In this document: piece after piece, positions 47,551 to 55,921 of the stretch
Layout of the letters: each line of letters starts with the position of its first letter
Position numbering within the stretch: the first letter of the stretch is position 1
Source of the DNA: Achromobacter sp. Bel
GTDB lineage: Bacteria; Pseudomonadota; Gammaproteobacteria; Burkholderiales; Burkholderiaceae_B
Assembly: GCF_012928505.1 (NCBI RefSeq)
Contig: NZ_JABBJN010000003.1
Location: forward strand, 124,001-188,000
DNA: 64,000 nt
Direction of reading: 5' to 3'
Program-made: the position numbers and the translations under genes
Notes under the pieces: generated by a model
What the model was told of the DNA's origin: nothing
Databases searched by the model: none
Seen by the model: only the letters and a program-made list of their open reading frames with translations

Positions 47551-48366
47551 TCAATCTTCGTGCGACTCGTGCACCGCCACGGCGCCGCGTTTCCAATAGC
47601 TGGCGGCGCGGATGCGGCCCTTGTCGATGCCATGCTGCGACACCATGATTTCACGCACGGCCTTGGCCACGGCGGATTCGGCCGCCACCCACACATAGCC
47701 TTCGCCCGAGGGCAGCGTCAATTCGCGCGCCGCTTCCAGCAGCAAGGTGCTGTAGCCCGCCGCGGTGCCGTCGCGGTGCAGCCAGCGCACGGACGCTTTG
47801 GCTGCCGACGGCAGCGGGATCTGGTTGGCGGCGGACGGCACTTCAATCAACACCAGCGCCTGGGCGGCGGCGGGCAGCTCTTCCAAGCGGCGCGCCATTG
47901 CCGGCAGCGCGGTTTCGTCGCCAATCAGCACGTGCCAGTCGAAGGCCTTGGGTACCACGAAGGAGCCGCGCGGACCGCCGATGCCCAGCGTCTGGCCGGG
48001 TTCGGCCTGCTCGGCCCAGGTGGACGCGGGGCCGTCGCCGTGCAGCACGAAGTCGATGACCAGTTCGCGACGGGCGGCGTCGAATTGGCGGGGCGTGTAG
48101 TCGCGCGCGGCCGGCTTGGGCGCGCCGTCAGGAAACTTGACGCCATCAGGGCCGACGGAGGGGACCACCGGCGGCAGGGACGGGTCGGCGGGAAAGAAGA
48201 GCTTCACATGGTCGTCGAATGAGGCGGACACGAAGTCCTGCAGGTCGTCGCCGGTGAAGGTGATGCGGGCCAGCAGGCCCGCGATGCGTTCGGTGCGCGC
48301 GACAGTCAGCACGCGCATCTTCAGGTTGTGGCGCACGCGCTCCACGTTCAAATCGGTACGGGTCAT
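47551..48366 (-). CDS. yqjH: ferric-siderophore reductase, SIP family (NfeF/YqjH-like)
   Basis: A 271-residue FAD-binding siderophore-interacting protein. RDYTPRQFDAARREL is the FAD-binding motif and ASTWAEQAEPGQTLGIGGPR the loop typical of the family. The NAD(P)H-like half follows with LIGDETALPAMARRLEELPA. It reduces ferric siderophores in the cytoplasm to release iron. GGAG is five bases before ATG 48366. It follows a His-rich PadR gene by 25 bp, the same pair as YqjI/YqjH of E. coli, though there the genes are divergent. Confidence 0.9.
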   Translation of the reverse strand: MTRTDLNVERVRHNLKMRVLTVARTERIAGLLARITFTGDDLQDFVSASFDDHVKLFFPADPSLPPVVPSVGPDGVKFPDGAPKPAARDYTPRQFDAARRELVIDFVLHGDGPASTWAEQAEPGQTLGIGGPRGSFVVPKAFDWHVLIGDETALPAMARRLEELPAAAQALVLIEVPSAANQIPLPSAAKASVRWLHRDGTAAGYSTLLLEAARELTLPSGEGYVWVAAESAVAKAVREIMVSQHGIDKGRIRAASYWKRGAVAVHESHED

Positions 48367-48391
48367 CAAAACTCCAAATCGGGGGGACGGG

Positions 48392-49159
48392 TCAAGCACA
48401 GGGCTTGCCGTTGATCTCGTCGGTGGCGCGCGCCAGGATGGCGGCGATGCGCCGTTGCTCGGCGGGCGATGCGTCGGTGCGATCCAGCAGCGCTTGCCGG
48501 ATCGCCTGACGGGCCTCCACAAATTCCGGAACCCAGCCGGTGCGCACGTCTTCGCCTTCCGGGCCCAGGTTGCGGGGCTCGCCGCTCCAGGCCTGGCGCA
48601 TCCAGTCCATTTTGCGGGCGATGTGCTTGAAGCGGTTGAACATCAGGGTCAGGCGGCTGCGGTTGGCCTCCAGATGCGCCTTGCCCGGCTCCGCCAGGTG
48701 GTAGCGCTTCTTGGCGCCGTCTGGTTCCACGGTGGCATAGCCCAGCTCTTCCAGATAGGTCAACGCGGGGTAGACCATGCCCGGGCTGGGCGTATAGAAG
48801 CCGTTGCTGAGCGTGCCCAGGGCCTTGATGAGTTCGTAGCCATGGCTGGGGCTTTGCTCAAGCAGGCCCAGCAGCATCAATTGCAGATCGTCGGCGGACA
48901 CGCGGCGGCCGCGCGTGAAGCCGCGCCCGTCGCCGCCAAAGCCGTCGGCATCGCCCCGGCCGTCGGGCGTGCCCGAAAACCAGTCGCCGCCTGCGGCCGC
49001 ATGGCGGGGATGAAGGCCATGATGGTCGTGGTGGCCGTGATGGTCGTGGTGGCCGTGATGGCCGTGGTGGCCGTGATGACCGTGATGGCCGTGATGGCCG
49101 TGGTGACCGTGGTGACCGTGGTGACCATGGCGGTCGTCTTGAAAGTGGGAATGTCGCAT
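48392..49159 (-). CDS. yqjI: PadR-family metal-responsive repressor with His-repeat N-terminus (NfeR/YqjI-like)
   Basis: A 255-residue regulator. Residues 12-50 are a run of Gly-His-His triplets (nine GHH, then DHH, GHH, DHH, GLH). A Gly-rich linker follows. The PadR winged helix covers about residues 90-165 (LMLLGLLEQSPSHGYELIKA and PSPGMVYPALTYLEELGY), and the C-terminal dimer helix comes last. E. coli NfeR uses a shorter His-rich tail to sense nickel and iron and represses the ferric reductase gene. The downstream reductase supports the same role. The His tract is unusually long and regular. Confidence 0.92.
   Translation of the reverse strand: MRHSHFQDDRHGHHGHHGHHGHHGHHGHHGHHGHHGHHDHHGHHDHHGLHPRHAAAGGDWFSGTPDGRGDADGFGGDGRGFTRGRRVSADDLQLMLLGLLEQSPSHGYELIKALGTLSNGFYTPSPGMVYPALTYLEELGYATVEPDGAKKRYHLAEPGKAHLEANRSRLTLMFNRFKHIARKMDWMRQAWSGEPRNLGPEGEDVRTGWVPEFVEARQAIRQALLDRTDASPAEQRRIAAILARATDEINGKPCA
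49010..49126 (-). repeat. 13-copy 9-bp coding repeat (Gly-His-His)
   Basis: Thirteen head-to-tail 9-mers with consensus GGY-CAY-CAY on the coding strand. Third-base differences and two Asp codons break perfection. The array encodes residues 12-50 of the PadR regulator and could vary in copy number by slippage without shifting the frame. Confidence 0.9.
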
Positions 49160-49172
49160 CGTTTCGCTCTTT

Positions 49173-49196
49173 AGATGTATCTTTAGATATATATCT
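49173..49196. promoter_or_regulatory. candidate operator of the PadR (NfeR-like) repressor
   Basis: Two overlapping symmetric units, TATCT-TT-AGATA (49178-49189) and the perfect 12-bp AGATATATATCT (49185-49196), stand 14-37 bp upstream of the regulator start. This is an AT-rich island in GC-rich DNA and the natural site for autorepression of the two-gene operon. Confidence 0.55.
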
Positions 49197-49258
49197 TACG
49201 ATACACCCACGAAAATCCAGCCGTCAAGTGCGACGTTCAACCCCGTGCGCAGCGGGCT

Positions 49259-51310
49259 TTACTCCGACCCGATCCGTCTGGCGCCCGCTCTGAACAAGGC
49301 CTGCGCATCGGGCGTCAGCCGGAACGCAGCCAGGAAATCTCCCACGCGATAGGCGGGATGCGACTTGCGGATCAGGGCTAGAAAGCCCAGCGCCTCATCC
49401 ACCCGGTCGGCAATGGCCAGGCAGTGGGCGGCAATCGCCAAGATATGCACATGGGCGTTGGGGCGCATCGCCGCCTTGACCGCCCAGTCGGCCGCTTCCT
49501 CAATCCGTCCCAATCGGACCAGCGCCAGCGCGCGGACGGCCAGCATGCCGAACATCAGGGGGTCGAAGGGACTCAGATGGCGCGAATGGTCCGCCGACCC
49601 GATGGCCGCCAGGGCGTCCCCCGATTGGCAATGGACGAACCCCAGCGTGTAGTGCCCCAGGGCGAAATTGGGGCTCAGGTCGACGGCACGCTGCAATTCC
49701 GCCAGCGATGGGACCTGACTGCCGCGCAGCCACAGCGCCCGGCCCATGGCCCAATGCGCCGCGGGGTCGCGGTCATCGGCGATCAGGCTCTGGCCGGCGG
49801 TCTTGAACGCCAGGTCCATCGCGGTCTGTTGCTCACCCCATCGCTGGAACGCGTCCTGCCAGTGGGTAAAGGACAGCCCCGCGTAGGCCCGGGAATACGT
49901 GGGGTCCAGCCGCACCGCCATCTCGAAAAAATGCCGCGCCAGTGCGTTGTCCGCCTGGTTGAACCGGTACATGTGCCACAGGCCGCGGTGATGGGCCGAC
50001 CACGCATCCAGCGAATTCGGCGGCGTGAGAATGGCCCGGTTACGCTCGGCGGATTCGACTTCGATGTCGATCGATGCCACGATCCGGTTGCCGATCTCGT
50101 CCAGCGCGACGAAGGCATCGTCCAGCGTATGGTCGAAGGTCTCTGCCCACACGATGCGCGCCGTTCGCGACTCGACGAGCGCCACGTCCACGATGATCCG
50201 CTTGGCGTGCTGGCGCAGCGAGCCGCTCACCACGAAGTCCACATTCAGCGTCCGCCCGGCCTCTTCCGGCCCCACGCTGCGCTGGTCCAGGGCGAATACC
50301 GTGCCCTGCGCAATGACGAACAGGCTGCGCAGCTTGGCCAACCGGGTGATGATGTCGAAGGCCAGTCCGTCCCCCAACCCGCCCCGCACGCCGCTGCGCG
50401 CCGCGGCGTTCGCGAATGGCATGACCGCGATCGAGGCCCGTCCAGTTCTTTCCCTGCCGCCGTCGGGCGGGCCGGCGATCGGCGCCATCGCGGCCTCAGC
50501 CGCCGGTTCAGGCGGGTCGCCCGGCGATAGCCGAAGCTGCCGCCAGGTATCGCGCAGGGGCCGCCAATCCAGCCCCTCGTCCTCGAAGGCGCGTATCGCG
50601 GCAGCCAGGTGTTCTTCACCCTCGCGAAGCCGCCCCCGGTCGCTTAGCGACTGCAGCATCAACGCGTGGGCGCGCCGGTCGAACGGGGCAAGCCTCAACC
50701 AATTGTCCAGGCAGCCGTAGCGCTCGTCGGACTCGGTTGGCAGGCTCGCGGCCAGGTGCTCCAGCACCACCGCCTGGCAGGCCCTCAATCGCCGCCGTTG
50801 CGCCACCATCCAGCTGTCGAAAACCGGGCACGCCCTGAGCTGCAGGCCATCCAGGAACTCGCCCACGAATAGCCCGGCCAGCCTGCGTAGCCGCTCCACG
50901 CCGACGCTGCCGATGCCCTGACGCATCGCCTGCTCGATATCCAGGACGTCGGCAACGCAGTCGTGCAGGTCGAGCGTCACCGTCTCCGGCGTTGCCTGTA
51001 TGCGTCGGTGGTCCGGCCCGTCGAGCAAGGTTCTTGCCTTGCTGAGACACCAGCGCAGTTCGCCGCGGGGATCGTTCGGAACGTCCCAAAGCAACTCGCA
51101 CAGATGCGTGCGCGTCACCGCATGCGGGGCAAGCGCAAGATAGGCGATCAACGCGCGGAGCTTGCGCGAGGGTGGCAACGCCAAGCCGACGCCTTCCCGG
51201 AAGATTGCCATCGGCCCAAGCATGTGGACACGGATGGCGGCCGCATCCTGGGGAAAATCCGGATGCCTTGCGGCCGCAGATTCCACGCCGGCTACCACGG
51301 CCCGCTCCAC
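49259..51310 (-). CDS. BTAD-type regulator with TolB-like and TPR domains
   Basis: A 683-residue protein. It begins with a winged-helix OmpR-like domain (residues about 28-105, VHMLGPMAIFREG and LRALIAYLALAPHAVTR). A bacterial transcriptional activator (BTAD) helical domain follows to about residue 250, then a TolB N-terminal-like segment (IAVMPFANAAARSG to VVSGSLRQ) and a TPR array to the C-terminus. CadC/HilA- and SARP-like regulators share this plan but have no kinase partner. It starts with GTG 51310 and is divergent from the methyltransferase gene (125-bp gap), its most likely target. Confidence 0.88.
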   Translation of the reverse strand: MERAVVAGVESAAARHPDFPQDAAAIRVHMLGPMAIFREGVGLALPPSRKLRALIAYLALAPHAVTRTHLCELLWDVPNDPRGELRWCLSKARTLLDGPDHRRIQATPETVTLDLHDCVADVLDIEQAMRQGIGSVGVERLRRLAGLFVGEFLDGLQLRACPVFDSWMVAQRRRLRACQAVVLEHLAASLPTESDERYGCLDNWLRLAPFDRRAHALMLQSLSDRGRLREGEEHLAAAIRAFEDEGLDWRPLRDTWRQLRLSPGDPPEPAAEAAMAPIAGPPDGGRERTGRASIAVMPFANAAARSGVRGGLGDGLAFDIITRLAKLRSLFVIAQGTVFALDQRSVGPEEAGRTLNVDFVVSGSLRQHAKRIIVDVALVESRTARIVWAETFDHTLDDAFVALDEIGNRIVASIDIEVESAERNRAILTPPNSLDAWSAHHRGLWHMYRFNQADNALARHFFEMAVRLDPTYSRAYAGLSFTHWQDAFQRWGEQQTAMDLAFKTAGQSLIADDRDPAAHWAMGRALWLRGSQVPSLAELQRAVDLSPNFALGHYTLGFVHCQSGDALAAIGSADHSRHLSPFDPLMFGMLAVRALALVRLGRIEEAADWAVKAAMRPNAHVHILAIAAHCLAIADRVDEALGFLALIRKSHPAYRVGDFLAAFRLTPDAQALFRAGARRIGSE

Positions 51311-51435
51311 GCACGGGAACTACGGTTGACTTCGGATCGCACGACACGCATATGCCAACGCGCACTTGTCTGTGATGCCGCTCGGCGCGGGCGATGTCCG
51401 CCGACGCCTACCCCCCGTACTAATGGAGACAGACC

Positions 51436-52284
51436 ATGTCCATATCCGCCACCGCCGTTGCGCAACCTCAAGCCCCCGCGCAGCCCGATCTGGCCGCCCT
51501 GAAGACTCGCCAGCAAGCCACCTGGTCTTCCGGAGACTATGCCGTCGTCGGCACCACGTTGCAGATCGTCGGCGAGCAGCTGTGCGAATCCCTCGACCTG
51601 CGCGCCGGACAGAAGGTGCTTGATGTCGCAGCCGGCAACGGCAATGCCTCGCTGGCCGCGGCCCGCCGCTGGTGCGAGGTGGTCGCGACCGACTACGTGC
51701 CCGCGCTGCTGGGACGCGCTCGTGAACGCGCCGCGGCCGAACGGCTGAAGATCGAATTCCAGGAAGCCGATGCCGAAGCCCTGCCCTTTGCACCCGCCAG
51801 CTTCGACGCCGTCGTATCCACCTTTGGCGTGATGTTCACGGCCGACCAGGACAAGGCAGCCGCCGAACTGGTCCGCGTCTGCCGCCCCGGTGGCAAGATC
51901 GGCATGGCCAACTGGACGCCCGAGGGCTTCATCGGCCAAATCTTCAAGACCCTCGGCAAGCATCTGCCCCCGCCGGCCGGCGTCAAATCGCCCGCGCTGT
52001 GGGGCACCCGGGCGCGCATCGACGAGATGTTCGGAGGCCACGCCTCCGCCATCCAGGCCGAACCCCGTCACTTCGTGTTCCGCTATCGTTCGCCCGAACA
52101 TTGGCTGCAGGTCTTCAAGACCTATTACGGGCCGCTCCTTAAAGCGTTTTCTGCGTTGGAACCCACGGCGCAAGCCGCGCTGGAAAGCGATCTGATAGCG
52201 CAAATAGACCGGTTCAATCGCTCTGGCGACGCCGGGATGGTGGTGCCCAGTGAATACCTTGAGATCGTGATCACGCGCCGATAA
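51436..52284 (+). CDS. class I SAM-dependent methyltransferase
   Basis: A 282-residue methyltransferase with the SAM motif VLDVAAGNGNASLAAARR, motif II acidic residue in VVATDYVPALLG, and motif IV SFDAVVSTFGVMF. It belongs to the UbiE/Methyltransf_11 style group; the target (small molecule or lipid) is not evident. GGAG is seven bases upstream of the ATG. It is divergent from the BTAD/TPR regulator. Confidence 0.92.
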   Translation: MSISATAVAQPQAPAQPDLAALKTRQQATWSSGDYAVVGTTLQIVGEQLCESLDLRAGQKVLDVAAGNGNASLAAARRWCEVVATDYVPALLGRARERAAAERLKIEFQEADAEALPFAPASFDAVVSTFGVMFTADQDKAAAELVRVCRPGGKIGMANWTPEGFIGQIFKTLGKHLPPPAGVKSPALWGTRARIDEMFGGHASAIQAEPRHFVFRYRSPEHWLQVFKTYYGPLLKAFSALEPTAQAALESDLIAQIDRFNRSGDAGMVVPSEYLEIVITRR

Positions 52285-52480
52285 ACGGGCGGCGATCCCA
52301 GACCCGGTACCGCCCGGGGCATTCGGGCAGGCAGCAAGCAGTAGATGGTCCATGGCGCGACGCTTTTACGCCCTTCCGCGCGCGGAGCGGGACGAACAAC
52401 GCGAAGCAGTGACCTGCAAAGCTGGCGCGCGGGCTGCGGCCCGGGCCAGGCCGAGACTGATCCTCTGCCTGAAATCATAC

Positions 52481-52521
52481 GCCTGACGGCGGCGGCTGGC
52501 GCACGCCTGCTGCCGTCAGGC
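52481..52521. terminator. hairpin at the 3' end of the EamA gene
   Basis: Perfect 10-bp arms GCCTGACGGC / GCCGTCAGGC separated by 21 bases. One arm covers the EamA stop codon. No T-tract. The rest of the 231-bp gap 52285-52515 shows no gene. Confidence 0.4.
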
Positions 52522-53409
52522 GCCGCGATCGAACACCCCTGCCGCGATCCCTCCCACGATCAGCGCCATGCCCACCAGCAACGAGGCCTCAAGCGGTTCG
52601 TGCAGGATCGCTGCCGAACACAGCAAGCCGAAGACGGGTACCCCCAACAAGCCGATCGACGTCACGCCCGCCGGCAGCGACCGGTTCACATTCACCGCCG
52701 CCCAGTACGCTACCGCGATGCCGAAGACACCGCCATATCCCAGCAGCCAGCCCAGGTCCGGCGTCCAGACGACAACGGGCGGACCTTCGGCCGCGAACGC
52801 GACCGCTGCCAGCACCCCCGAGGCCAGCAGGGCCTGCCAGAACGCCAATTCAAAGGGCGGCGTCACCCAGCGGTGCGCACGCACATAGACGATGTTGGCG
52901 GCCCAGCACAACGCCGCCAGCAGCACCAGGCCATTGCCCAGCAGCGCGTCGCGGCGCGTCCAGTCGAACGCCAGCGGATTGAAGATGACAAGCAGCCCCA
53001 GCACACCCAATGCCAGCCCCAGTTGGCGCGCGCGGCCGATGGGTTCACGCAGGAACAGCCATGCGCCAGGGATGACCCAGAGCGGCGTGGTGTAGGCCAG
53101 CACCACCGAGCGGCCTGCCGGCACCGTCTGCAGGCCCAGGCTGACCAGTGCGGCGAATGCGCCCATGTGCAGCAAACCCACGCTCAAGATCACGGGCAGG
53201 TCGGCCTTGACCGGCCACGCGATCCGCCGCAACGCGATTCCCAATATCAACAACGCGGCCGTACCCACCGCGCTGCGCGCGGCCACGGCCCAGATCGGCG
53301 TCATGTATTGCAGCAGCAGTTTGCTGACGACCCAGGTGAAGCCCCAGGCCAGGACCACGACGCCCAGCAGTAGCAAGGCGTTGCGACGGGACAGCGGAAT
53401 AGAAGGCAT
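52516..53409 (-). CDS. EamA-family (DMT) transporter
   Basis: A 297-residue membrane protein with ten predicted spans in two EamA repeats, each ending in a typical signature (TTPLWVIPGAWLFLREPIGR in the first; GVPVFGLLCSAAILHEPLEA in the second). Such proteins export metabolites or amino acids. It is monocistronic. Upstream, 53410-53638 carries no gene and serves as the shared leader region with the divergent GGDEF gene. Confidence 0.92.
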   Translation of the reverse strand: MPSIPLSRRNALLLLGVVVLAWGFTWVVSKLLLQYMTPIWAVAARSAVGTAALLILGIALRRIAWPVKADLPVILSVGLLHMGAFAALVSLGLQTVPAGRSVVLAYTTPLWVIPGAWLFLREPIGRARQLGLALGVLGLLVIFNPLAFDWTRRDALLGNGLVLLAALCWAANIVYVRAHRWVTPPFELAFWQALLASGVLAAVAFAAEGPPVVVWTPDLGWLLGYGGVFGIAVAYWAAVNVNRSLPAGVTSIGLLGVPVFGLLCSAAILHEPLEASLLVGMALIVGGIAAGVFDRGA

Positions 53410-53638
53410 CGGTGCGGTGCTGCGGCGAAAGTCCGCGAGACGGGAGGGGTTGTCGGAAGTCCCGACTATAGGAGCCCCCCGTGTCCTGCCCGTAGACCCA
53501 CGGCGCGCCGATTTCCTGGAGCCACCCCGGGTTGGGACTATAAAACTTGACTTGGATCGAGTTCCACCACTTAATGTCGCTGCCTAGAGCCTAGCCTCAC
53601 GAATGTAGGCAATTCTCGCCCTATCTCCACGTCCTACT

Positions 53639-54847
53639 ATGGTTGCCTCCACGCTCGTCGCCATGCTGTGTGCACACTTGTTGTGCTTTTCGGTCATGTT
53701 TTTGCTTATCAGTCGCCGCTTGCCCGGCAACAGGATGGGCATGGATTTCTTTGCGGTGGGCAATCTGTTGCTGGCGTTGGCCTACATCCTGCAACTGCTT
53801 GAGGGGGGACCCGCGTGGAGCGTGACGAGCGTCGTCAACCACACCCTCACGCTGGCTGCCCCCATCGCCTACTGGCTTGGCGCCATGCGTTTTTTTGGAC
53901 GTCAAGTTCGATTGTGGCGCCCGTTGATCATATTTTCCGTGGCCTATGGCATAGCGCAGTTATTGGTGCAATGGAACGCAGGGCCCACAGCGCGTTATGC
54001 AATGCTGGCGGCGACGGCGAGCCTGCTTTTCTTTGCAATGACCATCACCGTGATCTACGGTGTGCGCACTTTCGCAAAAGACTTGTACGGAGAGATGGTT
54101 TTCTTTGCCCTGTTGATTGGCGGAATCTGTGTTCTCAACGCGCTGAAGTTTTTGAAAATCGTAGATGACGGTTTGGATGCGCTGCACATGGACAGCCGCT
54201 TTCAAATGATCTTCTACATCTACATGTCGACCCTGGCTACTATCGTGCCGCCCTCCATTGTCTGGCTGGTACTGCGACGGCTGACGGATAGTCTGCGCGA
54301 CATCGCGGCACGCGACCCCATGACAGACCTGCTTAATCGCAGAGGGCTTCTGGATGCGTTGAAACGATATTTCAATTCTCGGCATTCCGCGCCCGTTCGC
54401 CTGCTGCTGCTGGATGTCGACCATTTCAAGCGGATCAACGACACCTATGGCCACCAAGCCGGGGATGAAGTCATATGCCAGGTGGCGGAACTGCTTCGCT
54501 CCACCGTTCGTCGTGGCGACCTGACAGGTCGTATCGGGGGAGAGGAATTCGTGGCAATCTTCCTGGAGACGGACGGTGACGCGGTAAACACCTTGGCAGA
54601 GCGTCTACGTATCCGCGTTGAAAGCCACGCCATCAACGTGACGGGTTCTGGTCATTCGCTGCACTGTACGGTCACCATTGGAATTTCACCCCCCTTCCAT
54701 GGCGCGCATGGCCTGGAGGATGCGCTTCGAGAAGCCGACGCGGCGCTCTACAGAGGAAAGGCAGCAGGACGCAATCGCGTCGAATTCGCTGACCTCTTGA
54801 CCGGCATTCCGGCGCAACGAAACCAATCAGCAATCGTGAATGCGTAG
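53639..54847 (+). CDS. membrane-anchored diguanylate cyclase (GGDEF)
   Basis: A 402-residue protein. The N-terminal half has about six or seven membrane spans without a recognisable sensor domain. A GGDEF domain follows from about residue 220 (RDPMTDLLNRRGLLD, DVDHFKRINDTYGHQAGDE), with the active-site GGEEF at 300-304. An RxxD inhibitory site (RRGD, residues 291-294) lies five residues before it, so it should make c-di-GMP and be product-inhibited. No EAL domain. Base composition is lower in GC than its neighbours. No good ribosome binding site precedes ATG 53639. Confidence 0.92.
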   Translation: MVASTLVAMLCAHLLCFSVMFLLISRRLPGNRMGMDFFAVGNLLLALAYILQLLEGGPAWSVTSVVNHTLTLAAPIAYWLGAMRFFGRQVRLWRPLIIFSVAYGIAQLLVQWNAGPTARYAMLAATASLLFFAMTITVIYGVRTFAKDLYGEMVFFALLIGGICVLNALKFLKIVDDGLDALHMDSRFQMIFYIYMSTLATIVPPSIVWLVLRRLTDSLRDIAARDPMTDLLNRRGLLDALKRYFNSRHSAPVRLLLLDVDHFKRINDTYGHQAGDEVICQVAELLRSTVRRGDLTGRIGGEEFVAIFLETDGDAVNTLAERLRIRVESHAINVTGSGHSLHCTVTIGISPPFHGAHGLEDALREADAALYRGKAAGRNRVEFADLLTGIPAQRNQSAIVNA

Positions 54848-54896
54848 CCCCCCGCCTTCTGGCGACCTGCCGAACCGCGCGCATCGGGACACGGCT

Positions 54897-55799
54897 TCAG
54901 TTAACGTTGTCAGTTAACGTTGTCAGACTGCAATCCATGGGCGTAGTACGCCCCTGCACCCATCGCGCAAAGTCCTCTGCCCGCGGTTCGTCCGGCGCCG
55001 GTGCGTACACCACCAGCCGCAAATGGCGGCTTTCGTCCACGGACAAGGTCGCGTGCTCGAAAGCCACCTCTCCCAGCGGCTCGATATGCAGCTTGCGCAC
55101 GCCCAGGCACGTGCCGTGCACGTCGTGTTCGCGCCACCAGGCCTTGAAATCCGGCGACACGCCTTCCAATTCGTCGACCAGTTCGGCGATGTCGGGCACG
55201 CCCGCCGCGCTGGCGAAATCGCGCCGGAAGGTGGACAGCATGGCGGGCGCTTGCGCTTGCCAGTCGACGAACACCTGCCGCATCGCGGGCGCCACGAACA
55301 GCATCCACAACAGGTTCCGGCGGCCGGGCGCTTGCGCCGAGAAGCCGAAGACGTGGTCGGCGGCGGCATTCCACACCACGACGTCCCAACGCAGATTGAG
55401 GATGTAGGCCGGCCGCGCGGGCAAGTCGTCCATCAGCCGGCGCACCTGAGGCGGCACGGTGCACACGGTGCGGCCCGGTTCGGCAGGCGGGCGTTGATGG
55501 GCCAGCAGATACAGGTGGCGGCGCTCGGCGGGGTCCAGTTTCAGTACGCGCGCCAGGTTTTCCAGGAAGGTCGCTGACACGCTGATGTTGCGGCCCTGTT
55601 CGAACCACGTGTACCAGGCCAGCCCCACGCCCGCCAACGCCGCCACTTCCTCGCGGCGCAGTCCGGGTGTTCGGCGACGACCGCCGGCGGGCAGGCCCAG
55701 GTCTGTCGGCCGAAGCCGTTCGCGGCGCAGGCGCAGGAATTCAGACAGGTCCGCGCGCGTGCGGTCCAGACGGTGGGGGATGGAAGCGTCAGTCATCAA
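54897..55799 (-). CDS. XRE-family regulator with MmyB-like ligand domain
   Basis: A 300-residue regulator. The helix-turn-helix is in residues 45-100 (GLRREEVAALAGVGLAWYTW and RNISVSATFLENLARVL), followed by the MmyB-like PAS-type ligand-binding domain (ARPAYILNLRWDVVVWN and later LHIEPLGEVAFEH). This group often regulates a divergent transporter or reductase; here the divergent gene is an MFS exporter, 122 bp away. The last residues derive from a 13-bp tandem duplication that contains the stop codon. Confidence 0.92.
   Translation of the reverse strand: MMTDASIPHRLDRTRADLSEFLRLRRERLRPTDLGLPAGGRRRTPGLRREEVAALAGVGLAWYTWFEQGRNISVSATFLENLARVLKLDPAERRHLYLLAHQRPPAEPGRTVCTVPPQVRRLMDDLPARPAYILNLRWDVVVWNAAADHVFGFSAQAPGRRNLLWMLFVAPAMRQVFVDWQAQAPAMLSTFRRDFASAAGVPDIAELVDELEGVSPDFKAWWREHDVHGTCLGVRKLHIEPLGEVAFEHATLSVDESRHLRLVVYAPAPDEPRAEDFARWVQGRTTPMDCSLTTLTDNVN
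54899..54924. repeat. 13-bp tandem duplication at the regulator's stop codon
   Basis: The 13-mer AGTTAACGTTGTC occurs twice head to tail. Because 13 is not a multiple of three, the copy changes the frame of the final codons and supplies the present TGA. Confidence 0.85.
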
Positions 55800-55921
55800 G
55801 TGAAGAGAATAAGCATCCTGGCGGGCAGGCTATTGCAAGCAGTAATAGCATAAACAGCTAAATTGTATAAGGCTGAAGGCCCGCCCAGAATAGCGCCAAT
55901 CCTGTTTCCGATGGCGTGTTC

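Noticed and set aside
49010-49126. Repeat array considered as CRISPR or intergenic satellite
   Set aside because: Units are 9 bp, contiguous without spacers and in frame with the PadR coding sequence. It is a coding His repeat.
48877-49174. Val-rich and Thr-rich open frames over the His repeat
   Set aside because: Translations of the same 9-bp repeat in other frames, without start signals or known domains.
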